35,882 nt of DNA from a virus: the IMG/VR virus record IMGVR_UViG_3300013126_000110, positions 1 through 35,882 of that record, one strand, 5' to 3'. Of the stretch, positions 6,421 to 11,639 are shown one piece after another. A program made the translations under genes and the position numbers. Numbering within the stretch: position 1 is the first letter of the stretch; the number at the start of each line of letters is the position of its first letter. A model generated the notes under the pieces. It saw nothing but the letters and a program-made list of their open reading frames with translations, was not told the origin of the DNA and ran no database searches.

Positions 6421-6431
6421 TTTGGTAGTTT
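6407..6431 (+). terminator. Terminator overlapping next promoter
   Basis: AAACTACC (6407-6414) pairs with GGTAGTTT (6424-6431). The right arm is part of the TTTGGTAGTTT -33 region of the promoter at 6421-6452, and the stop codon TAA is in the loop. Confidence 0.6.
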
Positions 6432-6452
6432 CAAATAAAATACTTATATTTG
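6421..6452 (+). promoter_or_regulatory. Host-type promoter (TTTGGTAG class)
   Basis: TTTG 6421-6424, 20 bp, TATATTTG 6445-6452. Starts directly after the preceding stop codon. Confidence 0.83.
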
Positions 6453-6479
6453 TATCGTTAATCAATTAAATAAAACAAT

Positions 6480-6554
6480 ATGTACGAAAAAGAAGTTATG
6501 TTAATGGAAATTTATTTTGGACTTGAAACAATTAACGAAAACACTAAAAAGTAA
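6480..6554 (+). CDS. Very small protein, 24 aa
   Basis: MYEKEVMLMEIYFGLETINENTKK, read from an ATG 27 nt after a strong promoter with the usual A-rich leader (AATAAAACAAT). It ends 4 nt before the next start (6559), so it is likely translated and coupled to it. It could instead be a short leader peptide. Function unknown. Confidence 0.55.
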   Translation: MYEKEVMLMEIYFGLETINENTKK

Positions 6555-6558
6555 TAAG

Positions 6559-6684
6559 ATGAAAGTATTGGCAATGATTGAGAGATTTGATAAGACTATG
6601 GATAAGTTGTGTTTACCTTTAACAATTATTTGTGGTGGGTTTTTGATTACGAGAGTTTTGGTATCTTTTGTGTTTGGTATCTAA
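6559..6684 (+). CDS. Single-span membrane protein, 41 aa
   Basis: An amphipathic N-terminal helix (MKVLAMIERFDKTMDK) is followed by one hydrophobic span (about residues 18-40, CLPLTIICGGFLITRVLVSFV). A rho-independent terminator follows at once. This is the second gene of the 6480-6684 operon. Function unknown. Confidence 0.68.
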   Translation: MKVLAMIERFDKTMDKLCLPLTIICGGFLITRVLVSFVFGI

Positions 6685-6691
6685 AACGAAG

Positions 6692-6718
6692 AAAGTGGGA
6701 GTTGTGTCCCACTTTTTT
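6692..6718 (+). terminator. Rho-independent terminator
   Basis: AAAGTGGGA (6692-6700) / TCCCACTTT (6707-6715), loop GTTGTG, then T residues. Confidence 0.9.
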
Positions 6719-6760
6719 AATGTTGTAATAGTGGTATTGAACATAGTAATTTTATGAAAT

Positions 6761-6937
6761 ATGGAAAATAATTTAAAAAAGATTTGGAATTGTCATTGGT
6801 GCGATAACAAAGCAACAAAAATTGATTATAGAACAATAGACAGAATAACAAGTAAAATAATTAGTTGTGATGTTTGTTTTAATATATCAACAAAAAAATT
6901 ATTAAATAATTTAAATAAAAATTTGCATAAGTCCTAA
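6761..6937 (+). CDS. Small zinc-ribbon-like protein, 58 aa
   Basis: Two CxxC pairs, CHWC at residues 11-14 and CDVC at 36-39, spaced as in a small zinc ribbon. The rest is basic (KKLLNNLNKNLHKS). No clear promoter box precedes it; a TTTG-containing stretch within the gene start is the only candidate. A DNA- or RNA-binding micro-protein is likely but not proven. Confidence 0.62.
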   Translation: MENNLKKIWNCHWCDNKATKIDYRTIDRITSKIISCDVCFNISTKKLLNNLNKNLHKS

Positions 6938-6953
6938 AAATTATTTATCTTTG
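6922..6953 (+). promoter_or_regulatory. Host-type promoter
   Basis: TTTG 6922-6925, 20 bp, TATCTTTG 6946-6953. It overlaps the end of the preceding small gene and drives 6981. Confidence 0.82.
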
Positions 6954-6980
6954 ACCTATAATAATTAAAACAAATAAATT

Positions 6981-7304
6981 ATGTCAAGCAAAAACTTTAA
7001 CAACGATTTAGATTTATTAGAAACACAAGTATCTCACTATTTTAGTGAACTATTAAAAACCAATGATGAGATTGTTATCTTTGATGAGGTTGATTTGGAA
7101 CACGAAACACCCGATGATTACCTTGAAATGAGAAACGATATGAGTGGTAATGTGTTTGACGTACACCCACTTAAAGTAACAAAAGAGGGTATTTTAGTTG
7201 TAGAGGCAGACGGAAGTTTTGTAAGGCATTTGATTACATTACAAGATTTAGGTAGCATACAAGATAGAATTAACCTTGTAGAATTAATGGAAAAAAGTTT
7301 GTAA
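6981..7304 (+). CDS. Hypothetical acidic protein, 107 aa
   Basis: An unrecognised acidic soluble protein (NNDLDLLETQVSHYFSELL at the start; EVDLEHETPDDYLEMRND in the middle). Likely small alpha/beta fold. It has its own promoter. The strong acidity would suit a DNA mimic or protein binder, but nothing proves it. Confidence 0.8.
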   Translation: MSSKNFNNDLDLLETQVSHYFSELLKTNDEIVIFDEVDLEHETPDDYLEMRNDMSGNVFDVHPLKVTKEGILVVEADGSFVRHLITLQDLGSIQDRINLVELMEKSL

Positions 7305-7319
7305 AAAACTATATAAAGA

Positions 7320-7351
7320 TTTGGAATTGTGAAAACAATTCCTTATCTTTG
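7320..7351 (+). promoter_or_regulatory. Host-type promoter with perfect palindromic operator
   Basis: TTTG 7320-7323 and TATCTTTG 7344-7351. The spacer is the perfect inverted repeat GGAATTGTGAAAACAATTCC (7323-7342), differing from 5547-5566 only in the loop. Confidence 0.87.
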
Positions 7352-7373
7352 TTCAAACAAAACAATATAAGTT

Positions 7374-7616
7374 ATGAGTAGAATAGTAATTGAATACAAT
7401 CCACCATTAACAAAGATAGTGGAAAAAATCATACGTAATGAAGTTACACCTAGTATGGTAAGCAACGATGAAACAAGTTGTCAGTACGATATATCAATGG
7501 TTGTAGAATGTTTACTTGAAGTGTTTGAACAAGGATTAGAAGAGGTTGATGTTGAAAATGATTTAAAATTAATCAATCAACTAATCGAAGAAGGAGTACA
7601 CTATATAGAATTTTAA
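7374..7616 (+). CDS. Hypothetical acidic protein, 80 aa
   Basis: Unrecognised, acidic and mostly helical (VVECLLEVFEQGLEEVDVENDLKLINQLIEEG). It is driven by a palindrome-bearing promoter, so it is probably co-regulated with the gene at 5599. Confidence 0.8.
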   Translation: MSRIVIEYNPPLTKIVEKIIRNEVTPSMVSNDETSCQYDISMVVECLLEVFEQGLEEVDVENDLKLINQLIEEGVHYIEF

Positions 7617-7646
7617 GTTATGATAACAAAAAAAATTAAAAATAAT

Positions 7647-7667
7647 CACCAATAAATTTGGTGGTTT
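7647..7667 (+). terminator. Terminator overlapping next promoter
   Basis: CACCAA pairs with TTGGTG across a short A/T loop and is followed by TTTC. The 3' arm contains the -33 TTTG (7657-7660) of the next promoter. Confidence 0.55.
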
Positions 7668-7688
7668 CAAATAAAAGTATTATATTTG
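7657..7688 (+). promoter_or_regulatory. Host-type promoter (TTTGGTGG class)
   Basis: TTTG 7657-7660, 20 bp, TATATTTG 7681-7688. Confidence 0.82.
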
Positions 7689-7715
7689 TAAGGTAATCAA
7701 TAAACAACAAACAAA

Positions 7716-7877
7716 ATGAACAGAGAAGAATTTTTTAATCGAGTTGCAAAAGAAATTGAAAAGCAATTAAGAGCAAGAGCAGAAATGATGAAGAGAACTC
7801 TTAATGCTGAAAAAAAACAAAAATCATTTGAAATCTTATCAAATGATAGATTTGAAATGAGAGTTTGTGTGAATTAA
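7716..7877 (+). CDS. Small helical protein, 53 aa
   Basis: MNREEFFNRVAKEIEKQLRA onward, a basic and probably single- or double-helix protein. It is preceded by a strong promoter and the usual leader, and followed by a terminator at 7882-7901. Unrecognised. Confidence 0.7.
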   Translation: MNREEFFNRVAKEIEKQLRARAEMMKRTLNAEKKQKSFEILSNDRFEMRVCVN

Positions 7878-7881
7878 AAAT

Positions 7882-7903
7882 AACCACCTAAAAAGGTGGT
7901 TTC
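7882..7903 (+). terminator. Rho-independent terminator
   Basis: AACCACCT (7882-7889) / AGGTGGTT (7894-7901) with an AAAA loop, followed by TTC. Confidence 0.75.
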
Positions 7904-7923
7904 AAAAAAAAGTTAAGAAAAAA

Positions 7924-7955
7924 TTTGGTAGTTACAAAAATTATTCTTACCTTTG
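7924..7955 (+). promoter_or_regulatory. Host-type promoter with no gene behind it
   Basis: TTTG 7924-7927, 20 bp, TACCTTTG 7948-7955. The next 100 nt hold no convincing open frame, and the following gene (8115) has a separate promoter. Confidence 0.78.
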
Positions 7956-7959
7956 TTAA

Positions 7960-8045
7960 AGTTCTTTGAGTAAGAGATTTTTTTTGGTAGGCATATGGTG
8001 TAGTGGATTAAGTTTCCGAGCATAACTAAAAAAAATAAAAAAACT
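7960..8045 (+). ncRNA. Candidate small RNA with tRNA-5'-half-like segment
   Basis: It lies downstream of the promoter at 7924-7955. Positions 7990-8035 look like the 5' half of a tRNA: an acceptor-like strand GGCATAT, then a D-loop-like GTGTAGTGGATTAAG. They end in CCGAGCAT, a string also found in the 8.4-kb RNA at 8490-8497. No 3' half is seen. The span ends in A-rich sequence without a clear terminator. Its function and boundaries are unknown. Confidence 0.35.
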
Positions 8046-8055
8046 TTAAAAAAGA

Positions 8056-8087
8056 TTTGGAAATTAAATTTATTATTCTTATCTTTA
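8056..8087 (+). promoter_or_regulatory. Host-type promoter
   Basis: TTTG 8056-8059, 20 bp, TATCTTTA 8080-8087 (last base off consensus). Confidence 0.75.
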
Positions 8088-8114
8088 CACAGAAACAAAT
8101 AAACAATAAGACAA

Positions 8115-8315
8115 ATGAAAGTATTAAGAGAAGTAAACGGATTTAAATTAAACCAAGGAAACTTAATGGCAGAAGGTTTATTTAATATCTCTGATGAGAA
8201 TAATAACGTATCTTTTTGGTTTGATGAAGAAACAGCACAAGATATGTTAAACATGACTGATGAAGAATTTATCAACGATGCTAATGCACTAATACAACAC
8301 GCAGAATTAATTTAA
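8115..8315 (+). CDS. Hypothetical acidic protein, 66 aa
   Basis: Starts MKVLREVNGFKLNQGNLMAEG. The string NGFKLNQ is also near the N-terminus of the HExxH protein at 10275. The rest is acidic and helical (DEETAQDMLNMTDEEFINDAN). Function unknown. Confidence 0.78.
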   Translation: MKVLREVNGFKLNQGNLMAEGLFNISDENNNVSFWFDEETAQDMLNMTDEEFINDANALIQHAELI

Positions 8316-8322
8316 AAATAAT

Positions 8323-8343
8323 CACCAATTTATTTGGTGGTTT
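8323..8343 (+). terminator. Terminator overlapping next promoter
   Basis: CACCAA pairs with TTGGTG across TTTAT, followed by TTTC. The 3' arm contains the -33 box (8333-8336) of the promoter of RNA copy 2. Confidence 0.55.
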
Positions 8344-8364
8344 CATTTTTTATTACTATCTTTG
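8333..8364 (+). promoter_or_regulatory. Host-type promoter for RNA copy 2
   Basis: TTTG 8333-8336, 20 bp, TATCTTTG 8357-8364. The RNA core begins 10 nt downstream, the same distance as at copy 3. Confidence 0.83.
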
Positions 8365-8369
8365 ATTCA

Positions 8370-8550
8370 TCAATGGTTGATAACCGAGATGGGTCGAAGT
8401 AACACTTTGAGAGAGTAGACTCCGTTGTGCAACGTCCTCTGCGTTGCTAGACTCCAACGTGGACACATTTGTGTACATCTATAAGATGTCCGAGCATCAC
8501 TGATGCGAGATGCACATACAAAAAAAAAACCTATCATTCGATAGGTTCTA
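8370..8550 (+). ncRNA. Structured small RNA, copy 2 (long form)
   Basis: The shared core is at 8375-8423: hairpin GGTT-GAT-AACC, CGAGAT, GGGTCG, hairpin CGAAGT/ACTTTG, then AGAGAGTAGACTCC. A chain of further hairpins follows: CGTTG 8423-8427/CAACG 8455-8459 enclosing GCAACG/CGTTGC (8429-8434/8442-8447); ACAC/GTGT (8463-8466/8471-8474); ACATCT-ATA-AGATGT (8475-8489); GCATC-ACT-GATGC (8494-8506). The terminator is AACCTATC/GATAGGTT (8528-8547). TAGACTCC occurs twice (8416-8423 and 8448-8455). No open frame is present, and the region is far richer in G+C than its surroundings. Confidence 0.72.
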
Positions 8551-8553
8551 ATT
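8528..8553. terminator. Bidirectional terminator
   Basis: AACCTATC (8528-8535) / GATAGGTT (8540-8547), flanked by A10 on the left and CTAATTTTT on the right. It ends RNA copy 2 on the plus strand. On the minus strand it covers the stop codon of the 8534-8677 gene. Confidence 0.8.
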
Positions 8554-8677
8554 TTTCTGTGGGTATTACTCTATATTTTTTATCTCGACTCTTAACGATT
8601 GCTTTTCCGTCTTTCTCGATAACAATGATTAATCTCTCGTTTAATTCGTTGCAAAATACTAACGTTCCTCTTTTCAT
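8534..8677 (-). CDS. Small basic protein, 47 aa
   Basis: MKRGTLVFCNELNERLIIVIEK at the start, with a predicted beta-rich fold. The gene follows the 8679-8933 gene by 1 nt on the same strand, so the two form an operon. The stop lies inside the bidirectional terminator. Unrecognised. Confidence 0.68.
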   Translation of the reverse strand: MKRGTLVFCNELNERLIIVIEKDGKAIVKSRDKKYRVIPTEKLEPIE

Positions 8678-8678
8678 C

Positions 8679-8933
8679 TTATTGTTCAAATTCACCGATT
8701 AATAACTTACCATTCTCAAACGATGGCTCATATTCTTTGTGGTCAGCCATCATATCATCTAAATCAAAAAAATCGGTAGCACAAGCCAATTTTAATTCGT
8801 GACACACAGCGATTACTGGATACTCATCACCTCTTGTCGGGTGTTCAACAAAGATAATCTCTTGACCTTTGCTATTTGTCATTCTGTCATACTCTGTCGG
8901 ATTATACGACATCAATTTCTCATAGTTTAACAT
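8679..8933 (-). CDS. Hypothetical protein, 84 aa
   Basis: Starts MLNYEKLMSYNPTEYDRMTN at 8933, after an A-rich leader. An upstream in-frame ATG at 8987 lies in the promoter and is rejected. The middle (EIIFVEHPTRGDEYPVIAVCHEL) and acidic C-terminus (DFFDLDDMMADHKEYEPSFENG) look like a small alpha/beta protein. Function unknown. Confidence 0.8.
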   Translation of the reverse strand: MLNYEKLMSYNPTEYDRMTNSKGQEIIFVEHPTRGDEYPVIAVCHELKLACATDFFDLDDMMADHKEYEPSFENGKLLIGEFEQ

Positions 8934-8957
8934 AGTGTTTGTTTTTTGATTACGATA

Positions 8958-8988
8958 CAAAGATAATAAAATTTTTTGAAATAACAAA
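8958..8988 (-). promoter_or_regulatory. Host-type promoter, minus strand
   Basis: On the minus strand TTTG (8985-8988), 19 bp, TATCTTTG (CAAAGATA at 8958-8965). Drives 8679-8933 and 8534-8677. Confidence 0.83.
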
Positions 8989-8993
8989 CTTTT

Positions 8994-9161
8994 TTAATAA
9001 AAGTTTGCTATTTTTTTACTTTCTTGTCTATTGTACGCTTTTTTAGATTTGTGTACTTTGTGGTGGTTCATTCTCATTCCGTTCTCTATCTCAATAGTAC
9101 GACTAATAGCACGTTCCATTTTTAACATTTGCTCTTTTGTTATTTTTGTTTTTGCTTTCAT
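8994..9161 (-). CDS. Small basic protein, 55 aa
   Basis: MKAKTKITKEQMLKMERAIS then a basic C-terminal half with His and Lys clusters (NHHKVHKSKKAYNRQESKK). It likely binds nucleic acid or is partly disordered. Own promoter at 9190-9220 and typical A-rich leader. Unrecognised. Confidence 0.72.
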   Translation of the reverse strand: MKAKTKITKEQMLKMERAISRTIEIENGMRMNHHKVHKSKKAYNRQESKKIANFY

Positions 9162-9189
9162 TGTGTTTTTGTTTAATTGTTTAACGATA

Positions 9190-9220
9190 CAAATATAAGA
9201 AACTTTTTTAAATTACCAAA
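9190..9220 (-). promoter_or_regulatory. Host-type promoter, minus strand
   Basis: On the minus strand TTTG (9217-9220), 19 bp, TATATTTG (CAAATATA at 9190-9197). Confidence 0.82.
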
Positions 9221-9260
9221 AAAAATACGAAAAAAAAAATAAAATTATTTTCATTAAAAA

Positions 9261-9292
9261 TTTGGTAGATTGAAAAATAATTCCTATCTTTG
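9261..9292 (+). promoter_or_regulatory. Host-type promoter for RNA copy 3
   Basis: TTTGGTAG with TTTG at 9261-9264, 20 bp, TATCTTTG 9285-9292. No gene follows for 250 nt. Confidence 0.83.
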
Positions 9293-9297
9293 TTTTG

Positions 9298-9357
9298 TCA
9301 ATGGTTGATAACCGAGATAGGTCGCTTTTTTCAAAGTGAGAGAGTAGACTCCGACAC
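9298..9357 (+). ncRNA. Structured small RNA, copy 3
   Basis: The core at 9303-9352 is nearly identical to 8375-8423 (GGTTGATAACCGAGAT, GGTCG, AGAGAGTAGACTCC). The inner hairpin, however, is CGCTTT/AAAGTG instead of CGAAGT/ACTTTG: every paired position differs in sequence or keeps pairing, which supports structure. No clear terminator is next to it; an A/T hairpin near 9426-9456 (AAAAAGTT/AACTTTTT) is a possible end, giving an RNA of about 150 nt. The rest of 9358-9500 is A/T-rich without other signals. Confidence 0.68.
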
Positions 9358-9479
9358 GAATAATAAAAAATAAAATAATTTGCAAAGGTACGAAAAAAAT
9401 CAATACAAATTAGAAAAAAATAAAAAAGTTATTAACATTCTATTGTTGAAAAACTTTTTTGAAAATAATTCATTTTTTT

Positions 9480-9510
9480 CTTGCAGATATGAATTTTATT
9501 CTTACCTTTG
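9480..9510 (+). promoter_or_regulatory. Host-type promoter, weak -33
   Basis: CTTG at 9480-9483, 19 bp, TACCTTTG 9503-9510, then the standard TATCGTAATCATT leader. Confidence 0.68.
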
Positions 9511-9544
9511 TATCGTAATCATTAACAAACAAAAAATAAACACT

Positions 9545-10147
9545 ATGAAAAATTTAGCACAAAACATCGAATTATTTGCAACTGTAAGCAAAATCAAAGG
9601 TACTACTTATTGTGGTATTAGAAACTACAAAAGCAAAACAAGTGGCGATATCGCTAACTACTTATTAACTATCGGTTATAGTAACGAAAACGCTAAAAAA
9701 CACGACTATCAAAAGTTAGTTGAAAAACAAAATGAAATCTTTGAAACCCTTGAAAAAGAATTTAGTGTAGAAGTAATTACATTAGCATACAACGAAATGT
9801 TAAATAGTTTAGAAATTAGACTATCTGACGATGAAACAAAAGAAAAAGCAAGGAAAGAAGGCAACACAACTTTAAAGCGTAGTGATGCCCAAATTGATGC
9901 CTATATCGAAATCTGTAATGGTATCAAAATAAATAAAGAAACAAACCAAGTGCATATCTTTGGTTTAGAAAATAGAAAAACTATCGTAGAGAAAAACCCT
10001 ATCGAAAAGAAACCTACTAAATCAAATGAAAAAACGATAGTGAAAAGAAAGATTGAAAAGATATGTAGTTTTAGACAAGGTAAGATTAGAAATTTTATCT
10101 TAGACAATACTCAAATTAACTTGAAAAACTTATCTATTAAGTTTTAA
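9545..10147 (+). CDS. Hypothetical phage protein, 200 aa
   Basis: Starts MKNLAQNIELFATVSKIKGT at 9545, directly after the usual leader. An in-frame extension upstream to 9380 crosses the promoter and is rejected. The sequence GTTYCGIRNYKSKTSGDIANYLLTI-like segment (about residues 17-42) suggests a conserved beta-rich N-terminal domain. A long acidic helical region follows, then a basic C-terminus. It looks like a conserved protein of Bacteroidota phages, but I know no function. A terminator follows. Confidence 0.8.
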   Translation: MKNLAQNIELFATVSKIKGTTYCGIRNYKSKTSGDIANYLLTIGYSNENAKKHDYQKLVEKQNEIFETLEKEFSVEVITLAYNEMLNSLEIRLSDDETKEKARKEGNTTLKRSDAQIDAYIEICNGIKINKETNQVHIFGLENRKTIVEKNPIEKKPTKSNEKTIVKRKIEKICSFRQGKIRNFILDNTQINLKNLSIKF

Positions 10148-10152
10148 AAATG

Positions 10153-10176
10153 AAGTCCCTTTCGGGACTTTTCTTA
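10153..10176 (+). terminator. Rho-independent terminator
   Basis: AAGTCCC (10153-10159) / GGGACTT (10164-10170), loop TTTC, followed by TTCTTATTT. Confidence 0.88.
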
Positions 10177-10219
10177 TTTAGAAATAATATAAATAACAAT
10201 TATTTTTATCACTTTGTAA

Positions 10220-10246
10220 TTTGTATTGATATTATTACTATATTTG
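10220..10246 (+). promoter_or_regulatory. Host-type promoter, imperfect -33
   Basis: TATATTTG at 10239-10246. TTTG motifs at 10213-10216 and 10220-10223 both miss the usual 20-bp spacing. Confidence 0.6.
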
Positions 10247-10274
10247 TATCACAAACAAACAAAATAAAAACACT

Positions 10275-10673
10275 ATGAAAACACAATTGATGAAAAACAA
10301 AGCGGCAAATGGTTTTAAGTTAAACCAAATGAATAACGAAACTTATGCTTTGAGACGTAAAGTAATGGGTATTATTTATACGGCAAAAAACAAAGGTTTT
10401 AAACTACCTCGAATTGAAGTTAGGATAGTAAATACTGAAGTTAGGAATAACGCTTGTGGTTACGCTTATTTGAATACTAATGTAGTCCACATAAACGAAT
10501 CGTGGTTAAATGTAAATAACGAATGTTTAACCTTTATAGTGTTACACGAAATAGTCCACGCTGTAACTGGGTTTGAACACGATAATAATTGTTATCTTAT
10601 GCAACCTTGCTTACCAAGTCGCAACCCGAATATGGAATTAGTATGGAATAGATTTGCTCACTACATTAGGTAG
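10275..10673 (+). CDS. HExxH zinc metallopeptidase-like protein, 132 aa
   Basis: The HEIVHAVTGFEHD motif (residues 91-103) gives zinc ligands His91 and His95 and catalytic Glu92. His102 is a possible third ligand, one residue off the metzincin spacing. A preceding VVHINESWL segment is typical of small SprT-like or phage HExxH proteins, whose usual role is proteolysis. The N-terminus carries NGFKLNQ, shared with the gene at 8115. It is the last gene before the C-rich, repeat-bearing boundary. Confidence 0.68.
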   Translation: MKTQLMKNKAANGFKLNQMNNETYALRRKVMGIIYTAKNKGFKLPRIEVRIVNTEVRNNACGYAYLNTNVVHINESWLNVNNECLTFIVLHEIVHAVTGFEHDNNCYLMQPCLPSRNPNMELVWNRFAHYIR

Positions 10674-10757
10674 TGAGTTTTCTATTTTAAAGCCATCTGA
10701 CGAACTTTAATAATTAAATGGTATATAGATATACCTAATATAATAAAAGTCGTTCAG

Positions 10758-10846
10758 ACACCCCCTATACCACCCCTCCCCCCGTAACCCCCTCCCCCGT
10801 TACCCCCCCGTATATACCCCCCCGTATGGTCGCTATATGGGGGCAT
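10758..10846. repeat. C-tract cluster (G-quadruplex-prone on minus strand)
   Basis: At least seven runs of 4-7 C on the plus strand, separated by short spacers such as GTAA, GTTA and GTATATA, ending near GGGGG at 10839-10843. The two longest runs are both CCCCCCCGTAT. The minus strand has G runs with 1-7 nt loops, as needed for a G-quadruplex. This is starkly unlike the surrounding low-G+C sequence. It lies between converging genes. Confidence 0.8.
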
Positions 10847-10854
10847 GATGATTT

Positions 10855-11046
10855 ACGCAAAATTTTTTTCAGAAATTTTTTAAGACCTTTTTTTAGAGGG
10901 GGTATTTACGAAAAATTTTTCTGGGAAATTTTTTACTTAAAAAAAGAGACACCCTATTTTCAAAAAATTTTTTTCTGGGAATTTTTGGTAAAAAAAAAGA
11001 GGCACCCCTCTTTTTAAAAAATTTTTTTCAGAATTTTTTGGTCAAA
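10855..11046. repeat. About four ~50-bp imperfect tandem repeats
   Basis: Units begin near 10855, 10911, 10962 and 11015. Each has an A run, then ATTTTTTTC, (T/A)GGGAA or AGAA, TTTTTT, a second A run and a GAG(A/G)CACCC-like segment. The unit at 10962-11014 contains a perfect terminator hairpin, AAAAAGAGG-CACC-CCTCTTTTT (about 10992-11015). The last unit overlaps the 3' end of the minus-strand gene at 11047. Confidence 0.68.
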
Positions 11047-11601
11047 TTATTTAGGCATCCCCACAACCACTTTTTTATGTGGGTGTCCAGCGATAGTTCT
11101 TTCGTATTCTCCGTTGCCTATATAGTTAATATCTTTATTAAGTACGGTTCTAATTTTTTGTTCATCTTCTACTGGGGATAGGTTTAATTTTTGTGCTAGG
11201 TCCAAATCCATTTCGATATAGAAACCTTTTGTATTCATAAGGTCAATAAGTTTAAGGACGCTATCTTTTTTGGCTTCACGAGAACCATCTTGTCCCATTG
11301 CTGTAAGTTTAACTCCGTGTTGTGTTTGTTTGCCACCGAAAGTTATATCGGCATCTGGGTCATCATCGATATCTTTTGCCATCCAGAATTTAAGGTCACT
11401 GGATAGGATATCGTTTCCAGATTGTATTTCAAAGTTACCCCCTTTATCAGCGTATGCATTTCTAATTAGTTCTGCAAATTTATCTGCGAATATATTCATA
11501 TCAGATTGTGGTACTTCCACGTATTTTTCTTTTCCGTATTTATCGGCAAATGTTGTATATTCCAATAATCTTGTTCTAAGTATATTTTTTATTGATTTCA
11601 T
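11047..11601 (-). CDS. Putative virion-associated protein with N-terminal targeting motif, 184 aa
   Basis: It begins MKSIKNILRTRLLEY. This resembles the IKxxLRxxLxE tag found on other proteins in this window and the T4 capsid-targeting sequence cut after (L/I)xE by the prohead protease. Cleavage here would follow Glu14. The rest is a soluble, unrecognised alpha/beta domain. A palindromic ATATTTATAAATAT element (11614-11629) lies 12 nt before its start and also faces the 11640 gene. Confidence 0.72.
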   Translation of the reverse strand: MKSIKNILRTRLLEYTTFADKYGKEKYVEVPQSDMNIFADKFAELIRNAYADKGGNFEIQSGNDILSSDLKFWMAKDIDDDPDADITFGGKQTQHGVKLTAMGQDGSREAKKDSVLKLIDLMNTKGFYIEMDLDLAQKLNLSPVEDEQKIRTVLNKDINYIGNGEYERTIAGHPHKKVVVGMPK

Positions 11602-11613
11602 GATGTATTAAAT

Positions 11614-11629
11614 TATATTTATAAATATA
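11614..11629. promoter_or_regulatory. Divergent ATATTTATAAATA element
   Basis: Perfect 16-bp palindrome TATATTTATAAATATA lying 12 nt from the minus start (11601) and 10 nt from the plus start (11640). Likely a two-way phage promoter. Confidence 0.62.
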
Positions 11630-11639
11630 CGGAAAAATT

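Noticed and set aside
9380-9544. Long N-terminal extension of the 9545 gene
   Set aside because: It crosses the TACCTTTG promoter box and leader; its composition is biased and unlike the rest of the protein.
10826-11017. 63-aa open frame across the tandem repeats
   Set aside because: It consists of repeat-encoded FFW-rich sequence with no leader or promoter.
10855-11046. CRISPR array
   Set aside because: The repeats are imperfect A/T-rich units with no unique spacers of constant length and no cas genes.
11270-11611. 113-aa open frame opposite the 11047 gene
   Set aside because: It is antisense to a gene with a good start, tag and promoter element; no signal supports it.
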